DNA from: an uncultured Rhizobiaceae group bacterium
GTDB taxonomy: Bacteria; Pseudomonadota; Alphaproteobacteria; Rhizobiales; Rhizobiaceae
Direction: 5' to 3'
Assembly: GCA_947501445.1 (NCBI GenBank)
Contig: CANMVS010000003.1
Span: 186,001 to 250,000 of the forward strand
DNA: 64,000 nucleotides
Made by a program: the position numbers and the translations under genes. The number at the start of each line of letters is the position of its first letter. The stretch's first letter is position 1. The notes beneath the pieces were generated by a model. It made no database searches, was not told where the DNA came from, and saw only the letters and a list, made by a program, of their open reading frames with translations. Shown here piece after piece: positions 8,678 through 16,801 of this stretch.

Positions 8678-10462
8678 TCAGGACGATTTGGTTTCGGGCG
8701 TATCACGCAATTCGCGACGCAGGATCTTGCCAACATTGGTTTTTGGCAATTCATCGCGAAATTCGATGTACTTTGGCCGTTTGTAATTTGTCAGATTGTC
8801 TGTGCACCAGGATTTCACATCCGCTTCGGTGATCGCCGGATCGGCTTTCACCACGAACAGTTTGACCACTTCGCCCGAGTGTTCGTCGGGTACACCAACG
8901 GCGGCGGCCTCCAGAATACCCTCGTGACTGACGGCCACTTCCTCAATTTCATTGGGGTACACATTAAAGCCCGATACCAGCACCATGTCTTTCTTGCGAT
9001 CCACGATCCTGGTATATCCATCTTCGTCCATGAACCCCATGTCGCCGGAACGGAAATATCCGTCCTTTGTCATGACATTGGCCGTTTCGTCTGGACGGTT
9101 CCAGTACCCGGCCATTACCTGTGGTCCGCGGATACAAATTTCGCCAACCTCTCCCAGAGGTAGTGAAATGCCATCATCGTCACGAATATCAATGTCCGTT
9201 GACGGAACGGGCAGGCCAATCGTGCCTGAGAACGTCGATCCATCAAACCGGTTTGCTGTGGCAACCGGCGAGGTCTCTGACAGGCCATAGCCTTCGCAGA
9301 TGGAACTACCGGTCAGTTTTTGCCAACGCTCGGCAACGGGGCGTTGAACTGCCATGCCACCGCCAATGGTCAGCCGCATGTGGGAAAAGTCGAGTTTTTG
9401 AAAATCTTCATTGGCAAGAAGCGCATTGAACAGCGTGTTCAGTCCAGGCAAAATATGGAATTTGTGTTGACCCAATTCCTTGACGAAACCCGGAATATCA
9501 CGCGGATTGGGAATAAGGATGTTATGGGCACCCTGATCCATTCCCATGATTGCGTTCACCGTCAGCGCAAATATATGATAAAGCGGCAGGCAGCAGATAT
9601 AGACCAGCTGATCGGGCAGTGTTTCTTTTCTGCGCAAAGCCGCCAACCAGACATCAATCTGCTCTGCATTGGCCAAAATATTGCCATTTGTCAGGGTCGC
9701 CCCTTTCGACACACCGGTTGTGCCACCGGTATATTGCAAAAAGGCAATATCCTGATGTGTGCAGCTCGCGTCAGTGAAGGCTGCATCTGCGCCGCTGGCG
9801 AGCGCTGCCTTGAAGGAAACGTGACCGGGAAGCGACCACTCGGGCACCATTTTGCGGACTTTGCGCACGACGAAATTGACCAGGTGTCCCTTGAGCTCCA
9901 GCATGTCTCCCATGGTCGCGACGCACACATGGTTGACGTCGGTTTTATCAATAACCTGTTGCACCGTGGTGGCAAAATTCTCCAGAACGAAGATCGCCTT
10001 TGCGCCTGAGTCCTTGAGCTGGTGTTCCAGTTCCCTTGGAGTGTAAAGCGGGTTCACATTAACGACGACGTAACCGGCGCGCAAAATGGCTGCCGCCGCA
10101 ATCGGGTATTGCAGCACATTCGGCATCATGATGGCGACGCGGTCACCTTTGTCCAATCCACATGACTGGAGCCAGACACCAACCTGTGCTGAATAGGTCT
10201 TGAGTTCACCATAGGTGATTGTTTTGCCCATGCATGTATAGGCGGCGCGGGATGCGAATTTATCGCAGGATGCGGCAATCAGTGCGCCGACCGATTGGTG
10301 CTTTGGCTCGCTGATTTCTTCAGGCACGCCATCGGGATAGGATTTGAGCCAGACTTTGTCATTGTTGTTTGCTGGCTTGTTTGCCGGTTTGTTTGCTGAT
10401 GCCTTATCTTTGGTGGCGGTTTTTTTCTTTGATGCGGGTTTTTTCTTTGGTGTGGTCGTCAT
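8678..10462 (-). CDS. fadD: Long-chain fatty acyl-CoA synthetase with Lys-rich N-terminal tail
   Basis: A 594-residue AMP-forming acyl-CoA ligase that activates fatty acids with ATP and CoA before beta-oxidation or lipid synthesis. The ATP-binding loop YTGGTTGVSKGA, the EGYGLSETSP motif, YFRSGDMGFMDEDGY and the C-terminal NVGKILRRELRD are all present. The ATG at 10462 follows a perfect GGGAGG site; an in-frame ATG at 10501 adds 13 residues without support. The first 45 residues are a low-complexity tail rich in Lys, Ala, Pro and Asn (KKKPASKKKTATK, then NKPANKPANNN) that is not part of the ligase fold. It is transcribed alone, with a 12-base palindrome about 140 bases upstream as a candidate operator. 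Confidence 0.93.
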   Translation of the reverse strand: MTTTPKKKPASKKKTATKDKASANKPANKPANNNDKVWLKSYPDGVPEEISEPKHQSVGALIAASCDKFASRAAYTCMGKTITYGELKTYSAQVGVWLQSCGLDKGDRVAIMMPNVLQYPIAAAAILRAGYVVVNVNPLYTPRELEHQLKDSGAKAIFVLENFATTVQQVIDKTDVNHVCVATMGDMLELKGHLVNFVVRKVRKMVPEWSLPGHVSFKAALASGADAAFTDASCTHQDIAFLQYTGGTTGVSKGATLTNGNILANAEQIDVWLAALRRKETLPDQLVYICCLPLYHIFALTVNAIMGMDQGAHNILIPNPRDIPGFVKELGQHKFHILPGLNTLFNALLANEDFQKLDFSHMRLTIGGGMAVQRPVAERWQKLTGSSICEGYGLSETSPVATANRFDGSTFSGTIGLPVPSTDIDIRDDDGISLPLGEVGEICIRGPQVMAGYWNRPDETANVMTKDGYFRSGDMGFMDEDGYTRIVDRKKDMVLVSGFNVYPNEIEEVAVSHEGILEAAAVGVPDEHSGEVVKLFVVKADPAITEADVKSWCTDNLTNYKRPKYIEFRDELPKTNVGKILRRELRDTPETKSS

Positions 10463-10601
10463 AGTTCCCTCCCGGACGGCACATGGCCGACAATAGCACA
10501 CGGATTATTTGCTCTGAACCATACTCGACATGATCACAAAGCCCGTCTCTCCCAGTTCCACCCACTGATTTATTGTCGGTGGCGCACGGGCGCAAGTGCC
10601 A

Positions 10602-10613
10602 TTTTACGTAAAA
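10602..10613. promoter_or_regulatory. Perfect palindrome TTTTACGTAAAA upstream of fadD
   Basis: A 12-base perfect palindrome lies about 140 bases before the fadD ATG, in the 195-base gap between bluB and fadD. Its size and symmetry fit a dimeric repressor site, for example a TetR- or GntR-type fatty-acid regulator. This is inference; no regulator gene is adjacent. Confidence 0.35.
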
Positions 10614-10657
10614 GTAAGAAATGAGATGGATAAGGCAGCGCTTTTTCGGCCTGAATG

Positions 10658-11281
10658 CTACCTGTCCAGCCAGACGGTCGGTGTATTTGCCTGCCAGCCG
10701 ACCCGCTGAAGCTCCGGCGTATCAAAATCCTGCTCGGGGTAGCCGATGCATAAATAGGCTGTCAGTTGCCAGGACGGTGGTGTTTCCAGCGCGGATTTTA
10801 CCGTTTCAGCATCCAGAATGGACACCCAGCCAACACCTATGTTGAGCGCTCTGGCAGTCAGCCACAGGGTATGAATGGCCATGATTGTTGAGTAGACCAG
10901 TGTTTCCGGCATTGTCTGGCGACCGAGCCCGCGGCCAGCTGCCGGCGTCGGGTCGGTAAAAAAGGCCAGATGTGTGGGCGCATCACGCAGTCCGGCCAGC
11001 TTCAATGAAAGATAGTTATTTTGTGTTTCGCCCTCATATATCTGACTGGCTTTTTGGTTTTGCTGTTCAAATGAAGCCGCTATTTTTCCCCGCCGGGCCA
11101 AATCATTGACACGGACGATACGCCACGGGCGGCTGTTGCCAACCGAAGGCGCATAATCCACCGACGCCTCAATTTGCTCAATGGCAGCAGGGTCGAGCTT
11201 TCTGGTGCTGAAGTGGCGGATGTCACGACGCCAGCGCAAAATGTCCAGCAGAATTGCGTGACGCTCGCTCGATAGGTTCAT
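10658..11281 (-). CDS. bluB: 5,6-dimethylbenzimidazole synthase
   Basis: A 207-residue nitroreductase-fold enzyme that fragments reduced FMN with oxygen to give 5,6-dimethylbenzimidazole, the lower ligand of vitamin B12. Family features are LRWRRDIRHF near the start, SVGNSRPWRIVRV and GLGRQTMPETLVYS, followed by AIHTLWLTARALNIGVGWVSI; the last two separate BluB from other nitroreductases. Length fits the family. I looked for a cobalamin riboswitch in the 330 bases upstream and did not find the expected conserved box. No other cobalamin gene is in the window, so it appears to be a lone gene here. Confidence 0.93.
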   Translation of the reverse strand: MNLSSERHAILLDILRWRRDIRHFSTRKLDPAAIEQIEASVDYAPSVGNSRPWRIVRVNDLARRGKIAASFEQQNQKASQIYEGETQNNYLSLKLAGLRDAPTHLAFFTDPTPAAGRGLGRQTMPETLVYSTIMAIHTLWLTARALNIGVGWVSILDAETVKSALETPPSWQLTAYLCIGYPEQDFDTPELQRVGWQANTPTVWLDR

Positions 11282-11611
11282 GGGTAATGGTCTGTGTTAT
11301 GAATGATGACCCATCTATGCGAAGCCACCGCCGGTGCGCAATTCGTTTTTAGTATCGTGTTGAAATTTCTCCGAAATGACAGCCGGGTCTCGAGAAGTGC
11401 CCCGGAAGCAGCTAGTTTAGAACGGATATAAACTATTGATTTTTTGCGCTTTTTCGCAAAAAAAGATTGACTTGTGAAGAGCCAACAGGTTTTACAACTG
11501 TGTTGATCTTGAGCTAAGGAGTCAGGTATTATTATGCGTGACAATCTTTGCAGTATCAGGCGTCAACCGAATATCGATCGTTGCAGATAATCAAGCCGGA
11601 GCTCGAAGCGA
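11282..11611. other. Divergent promoter region between bluB and the imelysin gene
   Basis: This 330-base region serves two outward-reading genes. It holds the candidate iron box at 11413-11435 and a hairpin at 11440-11464 in which TTTTTTGCG pairs with CGCAAAAAA around a short T-rich loop. The hairpin has no separate U-tract, so I do not call it a terminator. A weak TTGACT -35-like element sits near 11467. No small ORF with support was found. Confidence 0.5.
11413..11435. promoter_or_regulatory. Candidate Irr-type iron control element
   Basis: TAGTTTA and TAAACTA form a perfect inverted repeat around nine bases. Within it, TTTAGAA followed three bases later by ATATAAA resembles the rhizobial iron control element (TTTAGAA-N3-TTCTAAA), matching 12 of the 14 fixed positions. 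It lies about 180 bases before the imelysin gene, whose family is commonly iron-controlled. Confidence 0.5.
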
Positions 11612-12895
11612 ATGTACAAATACAGCAGGTTGACGACCACCCTTACAGCAACCTTCCTACTGGCATCGGCGGCCGTATCGCTCGCCCAGACACCGGTTGA
11701 TGGCAAGGCTGTTCTTACGACATATGCCGACATAGCGCATGCGAATTACGCAGATGCGCTGACAACGGCAAAAGCGCTTGAAGTGGCTGTTGGTGCCCTG
11801 ATCGCCAATCCCGGAGAAAAAACGCTGAATGATGCACGAACAGCCTGGAAGGCCGCGCGTATTCCATACCAGCAAACCGAGGCATTTCGCTTTGGAAACC
11901 CCATTGTCGATGACTGGGAGGGACGGGTAAATGCCTGGCCGCTGGACGAGGGGCTGATCGACTATGTTGATGCGGGTTACGGTTCAGAATCTGACCTGAA
12001 CCAGCTCTACACCGCAAATATTATTGCCAACAAGGACATTGCGATCAACGGCAAGAATATGGATGCCAGCAAGATAACGCCGCAATTTTTGTCAGGCACA
12101 TTGCATGAGGCAGGCGATGTGGAGGCCAATGTGGCCACAGGCTATCATGCCATAGAGTTTTTGCTGTGGGGTCAGGATACCAATGGAACAAATCCCGGTG
12201 CTGGCAATCGGCCCTATACGGATTTTGATGTTGAAAACTGCACCGGAGAAAATTGCGCGCGACGGGGTGAATATCTGGGAGCGGCGGCAACATTGCTGGT
12301 TCAGGACCTGGAAGAAATGGTCGCAAACTGGGAAACCAAAGGTGAAGCACGCGCTGCTGTGCTTAATGGCGATGTTCAGCAGGGCGTGGTAACCATTTTG
12401 ACCGGTATGGGATCCTTGTCCTACGGTGAGCTTGCAGGCGAACGCATGAAACTGGGCCTGCTATTGCATGATCCGGAAGAAGAGCATGATTGTTTTTCAG
12501 ACAATACCCATATTTCGCACCTGTATGACAGTGTGGGAATCCGCAATGTCTATGAGGGAAAATATACCCGCATAGATGGTTCCGTCGTTGCCGGCCCCTC
12601 AGTCTCGGACCTGGTCAAGGCCGCCAAGCCGCAGGTTGACCAGGAACTGACTGCAAAGATTGCTGCCACCATAACCGCCATGCAGGCAATCGCCGATGCA
12701 GCACAAAACGGCGAGGCCTATGATCAGCAGATTGGCGAGGGCAATGTTGAAGGCAATGCGCGTGTGCAGGCAGCCGTTGACGCCCTGGTCACTCAAACCA
12801 AATCAATTGAACGTGCTGTCGCGGCGCTCAATCTTGGCAGTCTTGAGTTTGAAGGCTCCGACAGTCTCGACAATCCGACATCTGTTTTTGAATAA
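11612..12895 (+). CDS. Imelysin-family iron-regulated exported protein
   Basis: A 427-residue exported protein of the imelysin/IrpA family. A signal peptide is visible in the first 26 residues, a hydrophobic run followed by a VSLAQ-type cleavage site. The GxHxxE signature of the family is GYHAIEFLLWGQD, with H179 and E182. These residues are thought to bind metal; despite the old peptidase name, the family is linked to periplasmic iron handling. It is followed after 3 bases by a di-heme cytochrome gene, a pairing common in proteobacterial iron-acquisition loci. A candidate iron box lies upstream. The ribosome site (GGAG about 10 bases upstream) is only moderate. The transported species is not shown by sequence. 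Confidence 0.88.
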   Translation: MYKYSRLTTTLTATFLLASAAVSLAQTPVDGKAVLTTYADIAHANYADALTTAKALEVAVGALIANPGEKTLNDARTAWKAARIPYQQTEAFRFGNPIVDDWEGRVNAWPLDEGLIDYVDAGYGSESDLNQLYTANIIANKDIAINGKNMDASKITPQFLSGTLHEAGDVEANVATGYHAIEFLLWGQDTNGTNPGAGNRPYTDFDVENCTGENCARRGEYLGAAATLLVQDLEEMVANWETKGEARAAVLNGDVQQGVVTILTGMGSLSYGELAGERMKLGLLLHDPEEEHDCFSDNTHISHLYDSVGIRNVYEGKYTRIDGSVVAGPSVSDLVKAAKPQVDQELTAKIAATITAMQAIADAAQNGEAYDQQIGEGNVEGNARVQAAVDALVTQTKSIERAVAALNLGSLEFEGSDSLDNPTSVFE

Positions 12896-12898
12896 TTC

Positions 12899-14395
12899 AT
12901 GATTGATTACCTGCAGCGATTTGCGGTTTGCAGTGTTCTGATACCTGTGGCGGCGATGGTTCTTATCGCCGCTTCACCGTTGCCGCGCCAGGATATTGGC
13001 GAGGATCAGCGCCGCGTTGCGCGTGCCGTCAAACCGGCTGAAGATTTTTCGACCGCTGAACCCCATGAGAGCATGTCAGGCGGTGCGGGTACAAATGTCA
13101 AAGATGATAGCCGGAAGGCATTTTCGCACCCGTCAGCCAATATTTCATTTGAGGCGCGCGAAGATTTTTATCTCGGCGAGGCATTGTTTGCAAAGCTCTG
13201 GGTGTCCGCGCCCTCTTCGACGCAGGCGTCTGACGGCCTGGGGCCTCTTTTCAATGCACGGGCCTGCAGCACCTGTCATATTCGCAATGGCCGCGGGCTG
13301 GCGCCGGATGGCAAAGGCAATGAGGGCACACAGGTCCTGCAACTGGTCAACAGGCATTCCGGTTTACCTGCCTCTGACAAAGCCCATCCTGACCCCAACT
13401 ATGGCACGCAGTTACAATCCAGCGCTATTCAGGGGCATCTGGCAGAGGTCAAATCCAACACCACCTATGTGGAGCAGCCGTTCGTGCTGGCCGATGGCAC
13501 AACCCATATGCTGCGTCAGCCAATAATTGAGCTGACAGAATTGAATTACGGCCCCTTGGCTTCCTCAACAACATTGTCACCACGCCTGGCGCCACCGATG
13601 ATCGGGCTTGGTCTGGTGGAAAAAATTGCTGCGCATGACCTGCAGGGTCTTGCGGACCCGGATGACATGGATGGCGACGGAATTTCGGGTCGCATTGCCT
13701 GGGCATCGGATCGTGAAACCGGTGAGCGCCGGCCCGGACTGTTTGGCTGGAAGGCCACCCAGCCCACTGTGCGTTCGCAGAGCGCTGCTGCCCTGTCCAA
13801 CGACATGGGGTTGTCCAGCGCCCCGTTTACCGATCATGCGGGGGATTGTTCACAAAATCAGACCGCCTGTCGCAGTGCTCCCCACGGTGCACAGCCCCGA
13901 CTGGGGGCACACGAGGTGCCGGAAACCCTGCTGGATCTGCTGACCTATTTTTCCAGCAATGTGGCTGTGCCGGTTCGCCGAGATGTATCAGACCCGCGGG
14001 TGTTGCGTGGCAAGGCGCTGTTCTATGCATCAGGCTGTACTGCATGTCACAATCCAAAATTTGTGACGCGGCGCGGTCCGCAATCCGATCCGAATGGCTT
14101 TCAGCTTATCTGGCCCTATTCTGATTTTCTGTTGCACGATATGGGAGCAGCGCTTGCAGACCCGGGTGGCGAAGACGACCAGCTTGCACGGGAATGGCGC
14201 ACGCCTCCCCTGTGGGGCATCGGATTGACCATCACGGTATCCGGTCACGAAAATCTTCTTCATGACGGGCGTGCACGCAATGTGACAGAGGCTATTTTAT
14301 GGCATGGCGGCGAGGCACTTTCTTCACGCGATGCTTTTGCCGCACTCAACAAAGAGGATCGGGCGGCGCTGGAGCGTTTTGTGCGATCGCTTTGA
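12899..14395 (+). CDS. Di-heme oxidoreductase (DUF1111 / thiol-oxidoreductase-like)
   Basis: A 498-residue exported c-type cytochrome. The N-terminus has a hydrophobic signal segment of about 25 residues. Two haem-binding CxxCH motifs are present, CSTCH at 123-127 and CTACH at 380-384, as expected for the di-heme oxidoreductase family related to cytochrome c peroxidases. The start lies 3 bases after the imelysin stop, so the two genes are co-transcribed and probably co-translated. The combination suggests redox handling of iron in the periplasm; the substrate is unknown. The stop codon is followed at once by a palindromic half-repeat (14397-14440), which may end the transcript. Confidence 0.88.
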   Translation: MIDYLQRFAVCSVLIPVAAMVLIAASPLPRQDIGEDQRRVARAVKPAEDFSTAEPHESMSGGAGTNVKDDSRKAFSHPSANISFEAREDFYLGEALFAKLWVSAPSSTQASDGLGPLFNARACSTCHIRNGRGLAPDGKGNEGTQVLQLVNRHSGLPASDKAHPDPNYGTQLQSSAIQGHLAEVKSNTTYVEQPFVLADGTTHMLRQPIIELTELNYGPLASSTTLSPRLAPPMIGLGLVEKIAAHDLQGLADPDDMDGDGISGRIAWASDRETGERRPGLFGWKATQPTVRSQSAAALSNDMGLSSAPFTDHAGDCSQNQTACRSAPHGAQPRLGAHEVPETLLDLLTYFSSNVAVPVRRDVSDPRVLRGKALFYASGCTACHNPKFVTRRGPQSDPNGFQLIWPYSDFLLHDMGAALADPGGEDDQLAREWRTPPLWGIGLTITVSGHENLLHDGRARNVTEAILWHGGEALSSRDAFAALNKEDRAALERFVRSL

Positions 14396-14396
14396 A

Positions 14397-14440
14397 ATGC
14401 ATTCGGGTTTTGCCGATCCCGTTAAAACCTGAATTGCTCC
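14397..14440 (-). repeat. Palindromic intergenic repeat, half copy B
   Basis: This matches only the first hairpin of the ~100-bp repeat family: ATTCGGGTTTT and AAAACCTGAAT pair around 12 bases. It exactly fills the 46 bases between two convergent stop codons, so it may act as a bidirectional transcript end. Confidence 0.75.
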
Positions 14441-14441
14441 T

Positions 14442-16751
14442 TCACCTGATTTTCGGCGGATCAAAGGCTTCGATTGTCGGCAATTCACCCTCGAATTTTT
14501 CGATATCAACCAAACATGAATGGGCGGTTGGTCCCTGGGCGAGCCGGGATGTGCCCCTGTCCATCGTCAGCAGGTTGGGATTGCCATGTCTGCACAATAA
14601 GGTACCGTCCGGCTGGCTGATTGCATCAAACCAGGCACCAGTGCTCATTTGAACAACGTCGAGGCGAATGTCATCGCTTATTGTTGCCGCTGCAAGGCAA
14701 GCGCCGCGACCATTGAACACGCGTATAATATCACCGTCGGATATACCGCGGTTGGCCGCATTTTCAGGATGAATCAGGATGGGTTCACGACCCTTGATTT
14801 TACCCCTGCGGCTGACCTGTCCATGGTCCAGTTGAGAATGGAGTTTGTTGGCCGGTTGATTGGAAATCAGGTGAAGCGGATAAGGTTTTTCAGCCTTGCC
14901 CAGCCATTCTTCAGGCTCCATCCAGGTTGGATGTGCGGGACAATCGTCATAGGCAAACCCGGCGATCGTCTGCGAATAAATCTCAATCCTGCCACTTGGC
15001 GTTGCGAGTGGATTGCCGATCGGATCGCGGCGAAAATCCGATAGCATATCGAATGGAACGTCGGGGGCCTCTACCTTATGCCAACCCTTCTCATGCAGTG
15101 TTTCGTATGATGGCAGGTCAGTGCCGGTCTGTGCAGCCGATTGTCGGCTTTGATCATAAATCCAGCGCAGCCACGCTTCCGCATCGCGCCCCTCGGTAAA
15201 GTGTTCCTCAACGCCCATTTCCCGGCTGATCGCGGCGAGGATGTCATAGTCATTGCGGGCGTTGCCCGCAGGCGCAATTGCCTGCTCCATCGCAACAATG
15301 TAGGGATCGCGGGGTGTCATCGCCAGATCGCGACGCTCAAGTGTAACGGTGCAGGGCAAAACGATATCAGCGTGTTTGGCAAGTGCGTTCCAACACCATT
15401 CATGAGCGATGATTGTCTCCGGCTTGCGCCATGCTGATTTGAGACGGGTCAGATCCTGATGATGATGGAACGGATTGCCGCCTGCCCAATAGACCAGCCG
15501 GATATCGGGGTAATCATGTGTCTGACCATTATAGTCAAACGATGCTCCGGGGTTAAGCAGCATGTCGCTTATACGCGCCACCGGTATAAAGGAACCGATT
15601 GGGTTCCTACCCTGTGGCAGTGCTTTGTAAGACAGTTTCTGCCGCTCAAGCCCGATTGAGTTGGCTGCAGCATATCCAAATGCCACACCGCCTCCTGGCA
15701 ATCCGATCTGACCCAGCATGGCGGCAAGTGCAATCGCTGCCCAAAACGGTTGTTCGCCATGATCCTGCCGGGTCATTGACCAACTGACCGAGATCATTGT
15801 GCGTGTCCTGGCCATCTGTCGGGCCAATGTCCGGATAGTGTCGGCTGGTAATTGCGTAATCGAAGCTGCCCAGTCTGCTGATTTTTCAACACAATCGGAT
15901 TTGCCGATGAGATAATCGCTGAATGGTTCAAAGCCGGTTGTATAGCGTGCCAAAAACGCCAGATCGCAAAGGTCCTCAACCAGCAATGTGTGTGCCAGTC
16001 CCAAAATGAGTGCGACATCCGAACCCGGGCGTGGTGCCAGCCATTGTACGTCCATGTCCTGCGGCATGTCGGATTTCAGCGGCGCAATATTAACAAAGCG
16101 AACGCCTGCGGCGGCGGCTTGATGCAATGCTTCTTTTGATCGGTGACGCCCGACACCGCCTGCGCTGATCTGACTGTTGCGCAGCGGCGTCCCACCAAAG
16201 GCCACCAATAGTCGGGTTGCGCCGATGATGGATGACCAACTGGTCTGATTGTGCATAAAGCTGGCGAAATCCCCCAGCACATGGGGCAATATGACCTCAC
16301 CTGCGGCCAGGCTGTAGGTATTGACAGACTTTGTATAACCACCAATGCAATTGAGAAACCGGTGTAATTGGCTTTGTGCGTGATGGAAGCGTCCGGCATT
16401 GGCCCAACCATAGGACCCGCCAAAGATTGCCTGATTGCCAAAGCCATGGCGCACACGGTCCAATTCCCCAGCAACGATTTTTTCCGCCTCGGTCCAGCTG
16501 ACTGAAACGAAGGCATCTGAGCCACGCAGGTCAGTGGATGCGCCGGGGCCGTCCTTTAACCAGCTCTCGCGGATCATCGGAGATGTAATCCGGGTGGGCC
16601 CATCCAGAACATCGACAATGCCCGCGCCGATCGGCGAAGGGTCGGGATCTTCTTCGAACCCATGCAATGCTGTGACATGTCCATCGCGGGTTTCGACGCG
16701 GTAGGTGCCCCAATGCGCGCTGGTCAGCCTGTGGTTGGTTCGCTCACTCAT
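14442..16751 (-). CDS. BisC/TorA-like molybdopterin oxidoreductase, cytoplasmic type
   Basis: A 769-residue molybdenum enzyme of the DMSO-reductase family, nearest by features to biotin sulfoxide reductase (BisC) and related S- or N-oxide reductases. It opens with LTSAHWGTYRVETRDG, as BisC does. It lacks the N-terminal cysteine cluster for an iron-sulfur centre and lacks a Tat signal, so it should be cytoplasmic. NTYSLAAGEVILPHVLG is the region with the serine that ligates molybdenum. The ATG at 16751 follows AAAGG; an alternative at 16802 overlaps the upstream stop by one base. It is the last gene of a minus-strand run with a PLP enzyme and an FAD dehydrogenase. The true substrate, perhaps a sulfoxide or N-oxide, cannot be told from sequence. 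Confidence 0.85.
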   Translation of the reverse strand: MSERTNHRLTSAHWGTYRVETRDGHVTALHGFEEDPDPSPIGAGIVDVLDGPTRITSPMIRESWLKDGPGASTDLRGSDAFVSVSWTEAEKIVAGELDRVRHGFGNQAIFGGSYGWANAGRFHHAQSQLHRFLNCIGGYTKSVNTYSLAAGEVILPHVLGDFASFMHNQTSWSSIIGATRLLVAFGGTPLRNSQISAGGVGRHRSKEALHQAAAAGVRFVNIAPLKSDMPQDMDVQWLAPRPGSDVALILGLAHTLLVEDLCDLAFLARYTTGFEPFSDYLIGKSDCVEKSADWAASITQLPADTIRTLARQMARTRTMISVSWSMTRQDHGEQPFWAAIALAAMLGQIGLPGGGVAFGYAAANSIGLERQKLSYKALPQGRNPIGSFIPVARISDMLLNPGASFDYNGQTHDYPDIRLVYWAGGNPFHHHQDLTRLKSAWRKPETIIAHEWCWNALAKHADIVLPCTVTLERRDLAMTPRDPYIVAMEQAIAPAGNARNDYDILAAISREMGVEEHFTEGRDAEAWLRWIYDQSRQSAAQTGTDLPSYETLHEKGWHKVEAPDVPFDMLSDFRRDPIGNPLATPSGRIEIYSQTIAGFAYDDCPAHPTWMEPEEWLGKAEKPYPLHLISNQPANKLHSQLDHGQVSRRGKIKGREPILIHPENAANRGISDGDIIRVFNGRGACLAAATISDDIRLDVVQMSTGAWFDAISQPDGTLLCRHGNPNLLTMDRGTSRLAQGPTAHSCLVDIEKFEGELPTIEAFDPPKIR

Positions 16752-16801
16752 GCGCCTTTGTCCTGATGTTGTGGAATAGGACATGGCGTTTGGCTGCTGC
16801 A

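Noticed and set aside
9320-10009. 229-residue plus-strand ORF inside fadD
   Set aside because: Antisense to conserved coding sequence with no recognisable domain or ribosome site.
11440-11464. TTTTTTGCG/CGCAAAAAA hairpin as a terminator
   Set aside because: It lies between divergent promoters and has no U-tract beyond the stem, so there is no transcript for it to end.
11282-11611. Cobalamin riboswitch upstream of bluB
   Set aside because: The expected conserved B12 box and long structured leader were not found on the minus strand.
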